From positions 1-15,222 of the forward strand of contig JAHWHN010000209.1 of the NCBI GenBank assembly GCA_019323235.1: DNA of 15,222 bases, in the 5' to 3' direction. This stretch comes from Candidatus Woesearchaeota archaeon (lineage in GTDB: Archaea > Nanobdellota > Nanobdellia > Woesearchaeales > JABIAG01). Below, one piece after another: positions 1 to 7,607 of this stretch (the stretch's first letter is position 1; each line of letters begins with the position of its first letter). The position numbers were made by a program, and so were the translations under genes. The notes beneath the pieces were generated by a model that saw only the letters and a program-made list of their open reading frames with translations, ran no database searches and was not told where the DNA came from.

Positions 1-1076
1 ATCTCAGTTAGAATCTCATTTTTTATTTTATCAAAATAAGATTTAAGTAATTCTACTGATTTAGAAGATTCTTTCTCTAAGTCTTTTCTATTTAATTTAG
101 TCTCTTCAAGTTCTGAATCAACTTTAGCATTTTTTAGACGAATAAACTCTCCGAATAATCTTTCATAGTTATTTAATTCATCATTAATATTTAATTCACC
201 AAACTCTGGGAAATTAACATTATAGTGATTAGATTTTTCTAAGTTTTTAGAGATAATCTCTTTTTGTGATCTAATTAATTCAAAATAATTATTTAAGTAT
301 CCTTCTAAATCACTTTTTGCATTATTTAATTTTTCATCATACTCTGGAAGCCCTAATCTGTTAACTCTTTTTAAATTAGAACTTATTTGATCTAATAAAT
401 TTAAAGCATTATTCTTTTGTTTTAAACTTTTTATTTGTAATTTTGAGTAGTTTTGAATTTCAGTTAAGATTTTTGAAGATTCTTTTCTACACCCATAGTA
501 TTCTTTCTTAAAATTAGTGATATGTTCTTCTGCTTCTTTAGAACTCTTAAATTTAAATGGGTTTTTTATTAATTCTTTAACAGCTCTTTGTTCTGGTTCA
601 TCTTTAAGTTTACTGTAGTATTCATCAATAACTAACAATTGTTTTAAATCCTTTTTTGAACTAATATTATGAACATAATTTAAAATAAATTCATTCTCAA
701 AACATTGAGTATATTTTTCTGCGACCATAATTGCAAAAGGGTCCATTTTAACAATTTTTGATTCTTTACTCTCATTAAATAAAGTATCTAGGCAAATCTC
801 CAATCCCAAGTTCATAATTTGATTATGCATTGGTTCTTTGTTAGGCAAGTTTTTATTTTTTCTAGTTAAATATTCTTTTATAGAAATCTCTTTAAGATTA
901 TATCTGAAATTATTATTTAAATCACTAAGATTACTAATTGAGGAAGAATCACAAACCACTCTTTCCAAAAGCATTTCACTAAGATTTTTAAATGTCTTTT
1001 TTTCACTATTTTTTTGTTTATCTGTTTGTGATATCAAAAAATTAATTCTCTCAATTAAATCTTTTTTATTTTCCAT
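1..1076 (-). CDS. Helical coiled-coil protein of unknown function, 3' end outside window
   Basis: An uninterrupted frame begins with ATG at 1076-1074 and stays open for 358 codons to the left edge, so the gene is incomplete here. The start is chosen because it lies one base after the stop of the E1-like gene, the same spacing seen at other junctions of this operon. The protein is rich in Lys, Glu, Asn, Leu and Ile and is predicted by eye to be almost all helical, with coiled-coil-like heptads from about residue 190 onward. A short segment around residues 75-125 (MDPFAIMVAEKY and flanks) looks more globular. I see no membrane segment, signal peptide or catalytic motif and do not recognise the family. 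As the last visible gene behind E1 and JAMM it could be an adaptor, scaffold or ligase-like component; that is inference from position only. Confidence 0.8.
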   Translation of the reverse strand, partial: MENKKDLIERINFLISQTDKQKNSEKKTFKNLSEMLLERVVCDSSSISNLSDLNNNFRYNLKEISIKEYLTRKNKNLPNKEPMHNQIMNLGLEICLDTLFNESKESKIVKMDPFAIMVAEKYTQCFENEFILNYVHNISSKKDLKQLLVIDEYYSKLKDEPEQRAVKELIKNPFKFKSSKEAEEHITNFKKEYYGCRKESSKILTEIQNYSKLQIKSLKQKNNALNLLDQISSNLKRVNRLGLPEYDEKLNNAKSDLEGYLNNYFELIRSQKEIISKNLEKSNHYNVNFPEFGELNINDELNNYERLFGEFIRLKNAKVDSELEETKLNRKDLEKESSKSVELLKSYFDKIKNEILTE

Positions 1077-1077
1077 T

Positions 1078-2691
1078 TTATTCCATGCTTAATCTTTTGC
1101 TAAGGTTTGAGTTATAATTTCCTCTTCTAATAATAAGTTCTCCATATACTTCTGGTCGAAGAACTTTTCTCATTTCATTAATCATTAAGGCTGCTGCAAT
1201 TTGGTTACCCATGCTAACACTTCCTGATTTAAAATCAGAACAACTTTGTCCTTGAATGAAAACTTCATCATTCTCATTTAAATTAGAGTTCATATTATTT
1301 CTATATCTTTGCCATTTTTCTCTTCTTATGGAATCTTTATCTTCTCTATTTATGAAGTTCTGCGAAATATCTTCATCATTTATCCATGGAATGTAAGTAA
1401 TTAAAGAAGAACTAGTTGGATCAGCACTACTTCCTCCATCTAAATAAGGAATTTTTAAATCAAAAGCCATTTTTGCAGATTCATATCTTGCAGTGAAGTT
1501 ATCAAAACAACCTAAAATTATATCATAATTGTTATTAATCCATCCTCTATTTACTAATGTAACATCAGATTCTTTTAATTTATGAGATTTTAATAAACTT
1601 TTATTGTATTCTTCACCAACAAAACCAATAATCCCCTGAGTTTTAATATTTGGATTGATAATTTTTAATTTTTCACTTAATACTTTACTTTTTGCATATT
1701 TCAAATTAAAATAATCTTCATTTATTTTATCATATGAATCATAAGCCAAATATTGTCTTGCAATATTGTGTTTTTTGTAACAATCAAAATCAACAAAATC
1801 AATTTCATTATTACTAAAGTGAGATAGCATAAGTGTACAATAGTTTCCAATAGCTCCTGCTCCTAAAACCAGTATTCTTTTATTATTAATTCTAAACTCA
1901 TTATTAGCAAATTGAACAATAGAACTTTTCTCCATTCTTTGAAAGATATCTTCTGCTTTTAAATTATGATAAAAGTTTCGTCTTAACAATTTATCTTTAT
2001 TAATTGTTTCTTTATAATCATGTTTTTCAAATTCTAAACCATTATTAGCTTGAATTCTTTGAGGGTCATTAATTTCTCTTAATATCGGATTAGTAAATTT
2101 TTCAATATTATGTTTAAATAAATATTTTCTAACTTCCTCTACTGTTATGCCGCATAATAAATTACTTATGATTACTCCGGGCTCGTTTTCAAAGTAATCT
2201 TCAAGTATGGGTTGACAGTCATTTTCGTGATTTGGACTATAAAATGATATTTCCCCTTCTTGTTTGTTTGCACAAACAGTAAATAGTGCAATTTTTTTTT
2301 CATTAACATATTCTAAATTCATTAAATGATTGTAAGGATTATTACTACAGTCTACAATAACATCAATGGGTTTTAAATCATAAAATGTTTTATTTGCCAG
2401 AGTGTGATAATGTATGATGTTGCAATCTTCTTTAAAACATTCTTTAATCATAATTTCTAATGTTTTTGCTGTTGAAATTCCTTTTTTCATATCTTTATCA
2501 AGAAATTTTTGATTTCTTTCGTTTCTTATATTATCAAATAAATATATATTATCAATTCCTAATGTAACTAATGACTTAATTATTTCAATTCCTAAATTAT
2601 TTAATCCATTTATTGCCACAGAACCATTCTTTAATACTTCTTGGCCTTGAGAGCCCCATAATGCTTGAGCTCTTACTAAATCAAGAGACAT
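1078..2691 (-). CDS. Tandem ThiF-fold ubiquitin-activating (E1-like) enzyme
   Basis: 537 aa with two Rossmann/ThiF-type adenylation domains in one chain. Domain 1 (about 5-190) opens with LWGSQGQEVL, then GLNNLG (29-34) and LFD (51-53). This resembles the N-terminal, non-catalytic half of eukaryotic E1s (SAE1/APPBP1/UBA1: RQLxLWGxxGQExL...GLxxLG). Domain 2 (about 268-520) has GAGAIG (277-282), VDFD (300-303), N309, R312-Q313, the lysine region K334/K336, DNFTAR (397-402) and a late S-V-x-M-G-x-x-I-A-A helix, so it looks like the ATP-using half. The only cysteines in domain 2 are 285, 304, 395 and 484; Cys484 before the late helix is my candidate for the thioester cysteine. The expected role is to adenylate the C-terminus of a ubiquitin-like protein and pass it on. 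A GGAGG site lies 5 nt before the ATG, inside the overlapping end of the JAMM gene (11-nt overlap). Confidence 0.88.
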   Translation of the reverse strand: MSLDLVRAQALWGSQGQEVLKNGSVAINGLNNLGIEIIKSLVTLGIDNIYLFDNIRNERNQKFLDKDMKKGISTAKTLEIMIKECFKEDCNIIHYHTLANKTFYDLKPIDVIVDCSNNPYNHLMNLEYVNEKKIALFTVCANKQEGEISFYSPNHENDCQPILEDYFENEPGVIISNLLCGITVEEVRKYLFKHNIEKFTNPILREINDPQRIQANNGLEFEKHDYKETINKDKLLRRNFYHNLKAEDIFQRMEKSSIVQFANNEFRINNKRILVLGAGAIGNYCTLMLSHFSNNEIDFVDFDCYKKHNIARQYLAYDSYDKINEDYFNLKYAKSKVLSEKLKIINPNIKTQGIIGFVGEEYNKSLLKSHKLKESDVTLVNRGWINNNYDIILGCFDNFTARYESAKMAFDLKIPYLDGGSSADPTSSSLITYIPWINDEDISQNFINREDKDSIRREKWQRYRNNMNSNLNENDEVFIQGQSCSDFKSGSVSMGNQIAAALMINEMRKVLRPEVYGELIIRRGNYNSNLSKRLSME

Positions 2692-4405
2692 ACTCTCCTC
2701 CTAGCCTAATTTTATTTCTTATTTCATCAACCTTATCAAATTCTTCAAGAATCTCATATTTGTTAATTAATAAAGATATTTTATTCATATAACTTCTATT
2801 TTTCAAATCAAATATAGTAATATCTTCGTTCATTAACTCTTCAAAAGAAGCATCACATTTTCTCTTAAAAATATCTCTGTTGAATTTAAGATATTTTTTT
2901 AACTGTTCACTTAAACTTGATAATTCTTTTTTATTAGCTTCGATAAAATTTTTATTTTCTAAATCAGATTCAATTTCTTTTTGTATATTATATATAATCT
3001 CATAATTTCCTATGGCTTCTCTACATTTTTTAAAGTAAGAGTCATAATTAGATTCAGAATAAAAAATTTCCTTTTTACACTTTTGAGCTTTTTCATTAAC
3101 TTTATTTTCTAAGTTATTTTTATCTTTATCAAAGATTCTTTCAATTTCTTCTTCATGTTCATCTTCTGTTTTATGAGATTTGAATTTTGAATCATATTCT
3201 GTTTTAGCTTCAGTAAGATAACTAGAAAGCAAATTATCTAATCTTTCCTTACTTGGTTTAAGACGGGTAGATTTAATTCTGTATATCAATTTTCTAGTTG
3301 ATTTATATTCTTGAAAATCATATTTAAGAGATTTAAGAAGATTAGTATTATTAATTTCTTTTTTGTCAGTTTCTTCAGATTCATAATTAGATACAAAAGA
3401 TTCAAGGAATGATTTATATTTGCCATTATTAATTTCAGATAGTGTTTGAGAAACTACTTTAGAATACTTGCCTTCTAATCTTACATATTCAATAAATAAA
3501 TCACTAAGTTTAATTTCTTTATTTTCTACGATTTTTTGTTGAATTTTTTTATTTTCTTTTTTATCAAATTCTGGTTTATTCTTCACAAATATTTTTTCAT
3601 TGAAAGAACTAGGTTTGCTTCCGCTGAATGAGACTTTTTGTTTTAATTCTTTTAAGATTGCATCTTTATCTAATTTATTACTTGTCAAACCATCAACAGG
3701 TATTACTTTTGAATCTAATGAAAAAACAAGTCTACTACTTTTTCTATCCACGTCATCTTTTTTAAGATTACTCAAATCTAAATCTTGTCCAAAACTACTT
3801 AAATTATAAGAAATTCTTTTAATACCATAGATTTCACCTCTTCTATTTACAGTAATACCTGAAATTTCCTTCCATCTATTTATTAAAATTCTAGCTTTCA
3901 TTAATTTTGATAATTCTTCTAAACTTCCATTATAATTTCCATCAATTAAAACTTCAAGATCTACACCATTAAAACCGGAAATAATTCCTTCATTATTATT
4001 TTTACTTGTTTTATTTAAATCAAATTCTAAGTAATTTTCAAAAAGTTGTCCTTGAAAGAATCTTCTTTCTTGTTCAAATCTATTTCTATCAGTGCCTGAG
4101 TAAAAAACACCAAAATTACCATGACTATGAGCACTTCCCAAGTCTACAGAACCATCTTTTCTTAAATTTTCAATAATTTTTATAATTTTTTCAAGATTAT
4201 GATCATTTCCATCTACATTTGAATTAGAAACTCTTTGGTCATCTTCAATATAAAAATAATCAATAATTGTTTGATCATCTTTTTTTAAATTATTTTTACT
4301 AAATGATAATACTCTTACTTCGTAATTTTCCATAATTTCAGCAATAGTTAAAAGTTTGTTAAGTTCATTTTTTTCTACAAAAATTTCATCTTTAATTTGT
4401 TTCAT
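2681..4405 (-). CDS. JAMM/MPN metallo-isopeptidase with long helical C-terminal extension
   Basis: 574 aa. Residues about 5-150 form a JAB1/MPN+ (JAMM) domain: the zinc motif H-S-H-x7-S-x2-D is intact (His93, His95, Ser103, Asp106), with Glu29 in NYEVRVLSF as a likely catalytic glutamate. JAMM enzymes cut ubiquitin-like proteins from targets or mature their C-termini, so this is the deconjugating arm beside the E1. After a linker of about 100 residues, roughly 270-574 is a Lys/Glu-rich, helical coiled-coil region. Its last helix pair (about 540-566, ILEEFDKVDEIRNKI) resembles a UVR motif, a helical hairpin known from UvrB and the ClpC/McsA systems; this is tentative. The protein is far longer than stand-alone JAMM proteins (120-150 aa), suggesting built-in substrate or partner binding. 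The start is 1 nt after the preceding gene, with AAGGT 8 nt upstream. Confidence 0.88.
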   Translation of the reverse strand: MKQIKDEIFVEKNELNKLLTIAEIMENYEVRVLSFSKNNLKKDDQTIIDYFYIEDDQRVSNSNVDGNDHNLEKIIKIIENLRKDGSVDLGSAHSHGNFGVFYSGTDRNRFEQERRFFQGQLFENYLEFDLNKTSKNNNEGIISGFNGVDLEVLIDGNYNGSLEELSKLMKARILINRWKEISGITVNRRGEIYGIKRISYNLSSFGQDLDLSNLKKDDVDRKSSRLVFSLDSKVIPVDGLTSNKLDKDAILKELKQKVSFSGSKPSSFNEKIFVKNKPEFDKKENKKIQQKIVENKEIKLSDLFIEYVRLEGKYSKVVSQTLSEINNGKYKSFLESFVSNYESEETDKKEINNTNLLKSLKYDFQEYKSTRKLIYRIKSTRLKPSKERLDNLLSSYLTEAKTEYDSKFKSHKTEDEHEEEIERIFDKDKNNLENKVNEKAQKCKKEIFYSESNYDSYFKKCREAIGNYEIIYNIQKEIESDLENKNFIEANKKELSSLSEQLKKYLKFNRDIFKRKCDASFEELMNEDITIFDLKNRSYMNKISLLINKYEILEEFDKVDEIRNKIRLGGEYVS

Positions 4406-4406
4406 T

Positions 4407-5630
4407 TTAATTTACCTTATAGTTCTTATTCATTTCTTCAAGAAAACTACTATATTCATTTTTAAAATATCTATAGACTGTATTCGTTCTTCCATCATTT
4501 TTATAATAACCATTTTCCATTGAGACAATGGTTTTACTACTTAATTGGTCTAATCTGTCTAGAAAATCATTTATGTTATTAGAATTAAAACTACCATCCT
4601 GATAGTTACCTGCATTAATACATAATTTAGGATAGTCTTGACCGTTCGTAGTTACGGCAAAATGAGGATAGTCTTTATCAAATAAGTCTTTAAAAGATCC
4701 TTTCTCAATGCCCTTCTCCATTGTTTTTGATTCTATTATTCTAACTGGGTAATAATAATTGAATGAATTATTTGAATATTCAACACGAAACCCTGCCTTA
4801 CATGATGGGTGTTTATATTTGTAACCTTCTGCCTCTACAATAAAAGAATCAACAATTGAACAGAAATATGTTTTATTTCCTTTCTTTATTATTTGTCTCT
4901 TGTTTATTTCTCCAACATCATAAATACTTTTGAGTTGTATATTCAGGTTTGGAGAATTAACTTCATGACTTTTACTTTCTTTATTAACTATATCATTAAT
5001 TTTAGATTTACAGAATTTATCATAATCTGAAATAATTTTGGTCAAATTTCCTTTATGAGATATGGAAAATTTTTTTCTTCCAATAGATATTTTCCCAAAA
5101 CCTAAATCTTCACTAGAATTTAACAATTCATAATATTGATCACCAATTATGAATATGCTTTTTGAATCGATAGCATCACTCAATAAACAATTTCTTTTAG
5201 AATTAAGAATTAATTCTTTATTGAAATTTACATATGAAAAATTTTCTTCTGAACCAAACATTTCTTTGATAATTTGTTTTTCTGAACCAGGCCTTCCATT
5301 AGCTAAGAACTTAATACCTAGTTCTGTTATTTTATTATCTAAACCATAGTGGAAATTTTGATTATTTCTTTGAATTGATTCTTCTAGTTTCTTATTAAAT
5401 TCAACTTCTTTTTTTTCAATTTCTTTTTTTAATATAGGCTGAAGTATTAATTCTTCTAAATGATTTAAGTCTTCACTTTCTATAAAACAAATCTTAGAAA
5501 ATTCATTATCCCAGAAAATATCTGTTTCAAAACCATATGCCAATTGGTATATAATTCCTTTATGTATTAAATAAGGAAATTCTTCTCCAATTCCTCTCAA
5601 AATGGTTGACATTTGGTTTGTTGAATTCAT
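4407..5630 (-). CDS. 407-aa protein with possible E2-like (UBC-fold) C-terminal domain
   Basis: Two regions are visible. Residues 1-220 are mixed and unrecognised, with a Lys/Glu-rich helix at about 65-90. Residues about 230-400 contain a strand-rich stretch (AGFRVEYSNNSFNYYYPVR, 279-297) that ends in a Tyr-Pro pair. HFAVTTNGQDYPKLCINA (323-340) with Cys337 follows, then an Asn-rich loop and the helix NDFLDRLDQL (354-363). This order (meander, YP, His..., G/P-x-x-C-[IL]-x, then helix) matches E2 conjugating enzymes, where the cysteine of an I-C-L motif carries the modifier, so Cys337 is a candidate active site. The E1 and JAMM genes directly downstream make an E2 plausible, but similarity is by eye only and the His-to-Cys distance is longer than in classical E2s. 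The gene lies 1 nt after the 141-aa gene and 1 nt before the JAMM gene, so translational coupling is likely. Confidence 0.7.
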   Translation of the reverse strand: MNSTNQMSTILRGIGEEFPYLIHKGIIYQLAYGFETDIFWDNEFSKICFIESEDLNHLEELILQPILKKEIEKKEVEFNKKLEESIQRNNQNFHYGLDNKITELGIKFLANGRPGSEKQIIKEMFGSEENFSYVNFNKELILNSKRNCLLSDAIDSKSIFIIGDQYYELLNSSEDLGFGKISIGRKKFSISHKGNLTKIISDYDKFCKSKINDIVNKESKSHEVNSPNLNIQLKSIYDVGEINKRQIIKKGNKTYFCSIVDSFIVEAEGYKYKHPSCKAGFRVEYSNNSFNYYYPVRIIESKTMEKGIEKGSFKDLFDKDYPHFAVTTNGQDYPKLCINAGNYQDGSFNSNNINDFLDRLDQLSSKTIVSMENGYYKNDGRTNTVYRYFKNEYSSFLEEMNKNYKVN

Positions 5631-5631
5631 T

Positions 5632-6057
5632 TTATAATTTGTATTCTAGGCCGCTATCTCCTAATGGTTCATATATTTTAATTTTTGAAATGAAATGCTC
5701 AATACCATCTGAGTCTTCAGTTAAATCCCAGAATTTTTTTTCACTAATCATTTCATCTCTTTCATCATAATTAACATTTCCGTTTCTATCTTTATTGACA
5801 CTTAAAACATTATCAAAGATTTTAACATCATAATTTGGGCAATTTTCAATTAATGTTTCAATATCTTCTTTTGTTTCTACATTTCTAGAATTAATGTCTG
5901 CATGTTCTAACACTCTTCCTATTGCGGCTTTCACACTCATTGATTTCAACTTATCTGTTGAACTATTGTTATAGATATATCTTAGGCATTCAGAGTCTCT
6001 AGTTGCATTAAGATATAATTCAATTACTGCATCTTTGTTTTCAAAATTTATTTCCAT
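5632..6057 (-). CDS. Hypothetical 141-aa protein, first gene of the E2/JAMM/E1 unit
   Basis: A small acidic protein that I do not recognise. It has an N-terminal strand/helix segment (residues 1-35), a helical middle (35-75) and a mixed C-terminal part ending IKIYEPLGDSGLEYKL. It has the best ribosome-binding site of the region: GGAGG at 6071-6067, 9 nt before the ATG. It also has its own TATA box and palindromic operator upstream, so it heads the transcript carrying the possible E2, JAMM and E1 genes. In many bacterial E1/E2/JAB operons the first small ORF encodes the ubiquitin-like modifier. Here that remains only a possibility: there is no terminal di-glycine, and a beta-grasp fold is not evident by eye. 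A five-residue tail after Gly136 could be trimmed by the JAMM enzyme, but this is speculation. Confidence 0.75.
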   Translation of the reverse strand: MEINFENKDAVIELYLNATRDSECLRYIYNNSSTDKLKSMSVKAAIGRVLEHADINSRNVETKEDIETLIENCPNYDVKIFDNVLSVNKDRNGNVNYDERDEMISEKKFWDLTEDSDGIEHFISKIKIYEPLGDSGLEYKL

Positions 6058-6075
6058 TTTTAATAACCTCCGTTA
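6058..6075 (-). promoter_or_regulatory. Short 5' leader with strong Shine-Dalgarno site
   Basis: On the minus strand the leader contains CGGAGGTTATTAAAA directly before ATG. GGAGG (6071-6067) is complementary to the archaeal 16S rRNA 3' end and lies 9 nt from the start. With the TATA box at 6098-6105, initiation is expected near 6075, giving a leader of about 18 nt. The 814-aa and AAA+ genes, under the same type of promoter, appear leaderless instead. Confidence 0.55.
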
Positions 6076-6097
6076 TATGATGTAGTAGCATAATTTC

Positions 6098-6110
6098 TTT
6101 TTAAAGGATT
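6098..6110 (-). promoter_or_regulatory. BRE/TATA promoter of the 141-aa/E2/JAMM/E1 unit
   Basis: The minus strand reads AATCCTTTAAAAA. It is nearly identical to the promoter before the AAA+ gene (AATCCTTTTAAAA) and fits an archaeal TFB-recognition element followed by a TATA box. It lies 18 bp downstream (minus sense) of the palindrome at 6124-6136. This indicates a second transcription start inside the minus-strand cluster. Confidence 0.6.
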
Positions 6111-6123
6111 GTTATGAAAATTT

Positions 6124-6136
6124 CGAAATGTTTTCG
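6124..6136. promoter_or_regulatory. 13-bp palindromic operator, copy 2 (CGAAATGTTTTCG)
   Basis: The arms CGAAA and TTTCG flank a TGT core. The same element occurs at 9020-9032 and, with one arm mismatch, at 10060-10072. Each copy lies 17-18 bp upstream of a TATA box, on the upstream side of the BRE where archaeal activators and some repressors bind. A second overlapping near-palindrome, GAAAATTTC, begins at 6116. The cognate regulator is unknown. Confidence 0.6.
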
Positions 6137-6158
6137 ACAAAAAAAGAATAAAAAAGAA
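6137..6158 (-). terminator. T-tract terminator after the AAA+/482-aa unit
   Basis: Just after the 482-aa gene the minus strand carries a T6 run (6155-6150) and a T7 run (6145-6139) separated by a few bases. Archaeal RNA polymerase terminates at such oligo-T tracts without needing a hairpin. This would separate the AAA+/482-aa transcript from the next promoter, though read-through into the E1 unit is possible. Confidence 0.45.
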
Positions 6159-7607
6159 TTATTTTTTATTAAAAAAACCTTTAGCATTTGGTTTTAAAGA
6201 ATCATAAATTTCTTCAGACTCTTCCGCCATAATTTCATTTTTGATTTGAGAATTCTCCAAAGTATCAATTTTTTGAGAAAGTATATTATGAGTATAAGCT
6301 AAAACAATCTTAACCATTTTAGGGTTAATTACTTTAGGATTATATCTAGATTGTTTCAAAATATCATCAATCTCTGAGAATCTTTTCTCGTATTCATTTC
6401 TTGAATCATCAATAATATCTTTAGTAGTAAACCTATCTTCTGGATTTTCAGAAATTCTTCTTACGAATAAATAATTTCTCAAGGCTTCAAAGCAAGAATT
6501 AATTGAGTTATAGTACTCATTAAATAAATCTTTATTTATCTTATCAACAATTGTCTTATTTCCAGGATCAACATATCTTGAGTTTTCAATTATTCTTTGA
6601 CTCTTCATAGAATGTTGGTATGCTTTCTGAAATAATACCTTAGATTTACTTTCCAAATCGTTATTATTTGTAAAAGAGTGATTTTTATATTCGTTCAATA
6701 ACTTATCATCATTTAAGAAATAACCTTCTAATACAAAATCATTGTAAGCAGGATTACCATTAAATAAATCTTTTTTAAAAGAATCATATTTCTTATTATG
6801 AATTAAAATTCCTTTAATGTTATATGTTTTTTCATCACAATTTTCATAAAGATTTATTATTTGGTCATTTTTCTTAATAGTAGCGATAGGTACTTCAGAG
6901 ATATGTTCTTCATTTAATTTATTAAAATATTCATTATCAATCTTTCCAACAAAATTATTTACTCTCAAGAAAGTAAGTAATTTATTATTATCTTTAGCAT
7001 CTTTAATTCTTTTTGTGAATTCATTTTCTTTATATGTTTCTTCTTCATTTGATAAAATATTTAATCTTTCTTTAATCCAATTAGAAAAACCTCTGATAGA
7101 CATATAATTTTCCTTAAAATAATTATTTGTTCTTTCAGATAATTTAAGATAAGGTATGCATAATTTTTCTTTTTTACTTATTACTAGGATTTGTTTATCT
7201 CCTTTTTTTGCATTCTCCGATAATTCTTTTATATTTTCCTCTTTAAAATCTCCGGGAAGGAATAATTCTGAGAATTCTTCTAAATAACTACTTTCCTCAT
7301 CAGTTAAAATAATAATTGAATCTAAATCTTTTCTAACAATACCTTCTCCAAAAATATGGTTTTCAACTTCCTGAATCCTTTTCTTGGTATTATATACTGA
7401 TTTTCCAGATAAAGTATTCTTAAAGAAATATGCTTGAACTAAAATATCTATACTTTTTTCTACATCATCATTAATATAAACAAAATTATTTTCATAATCA
7501 ATGTATGGCTTTTCACCATCTTTAACAACAATATCTTCTAAACTAAGATAACATTCATCTTCAATAATTCTTTTTGCATTTTGTATTTGTTCATTCATTT
7601 TTACCAT
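6159..7607 (-). CDS. 482-aa protein of unknown function, coupled to the AAA+ unfoldase
   Basis: I do not recognise this family. It looks soluble, charged and mainly helical, with no signal peptide or membrane segment. Residues 35-62 (YIDYENNFVYINDDVEKS, then a helix) parallel the pre-catalytic strand and helix of the two zinc-peptidase-like proteins encoded at 10123-13508, but the HExxH residues are absent. It could therefore contain a dead zincin-like domain; this is weakly supported. Residues about 320-470 are a helical bundle. The start overlaps the AAA+ gene by 17 nt. ATG 7607 has AAGAAGG only 3 nt upstream, while the in-frame ATG at 7598 (Met4) would have 12 nt, so either could be used. 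The overlap means coupled translation, and the protein is a likely partner, adaptor or processing chamber for the ATPase (inference). Confidence 0.8.
   Translation of the reverse strand: MVKMNEQIQNAKRIIEDECYLSLEDIVVKDGEKPYIDYENNFVYINDDVEKSIDILVQAYFFKNTLSGKSVYNTKKRIQEVENHIFGEGIVRKDLDSIIILTDEESSYLEEFSELFLPGDFKEENIKELSENAKKGDKQILVISKKEKLCIPYLKLSERTNNYFKENYMSIRGFSNWIKERLNILSNEEETYKENEFTKRIKDAKDNNKLLTFLRVNNFVGKIDNEYFNKLNEEHISEVPIATIKKNDQIINLYENCDEKTYNIKGILIHNKKYDSFKKDLFNGNPAYNDFVLEGYFLNDDKLLNEYKNHSFTNNNDLESKSKVLFQKAYQHSMKSQRIIENSRYVDPGNKTIVDKINKDLFNEYYNSINSCFEALRNYLFVRRISENPEDRFTTKDIIDDSRNEYEKRFSEIDDILKQSRYNPKVINPKMVKIVLAYTHNILSQKIDTLENSQIKNEIMAEESEEIYDSLKPNAKGFFNKK

Noticed and set aside
838..1092. 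Plus-strand frame of 84 codons with hydrophobic stretches resembling membrane segments.
   Set aside because: It is antisense to the helical protein gene (1-1076) and overlaps the E1 end. The hydrophobicity comes from reading Lys/Glu/Asn-rich coding sequence on the other strand.
2681..2701. The JAMM protein ends RLGGEYVS, like an unprocessed ubiquitin-type di-glycine tail.
   Set aside because: The GGA-GGA codons are also the GGAGG Shine-Dalgarno site of the overlapping E1 gene, which explains the Gly-Gly. The preceding residues are helical, not beta-grasp.
3600..3809. Open frame of 69 codons on the plus strand inside the JAMM gene.
   Set aside because: It lies antisense to a well-supported gene, has no ribosome-binding site and no family features; it is a shadow of the AT-rich coding strand.
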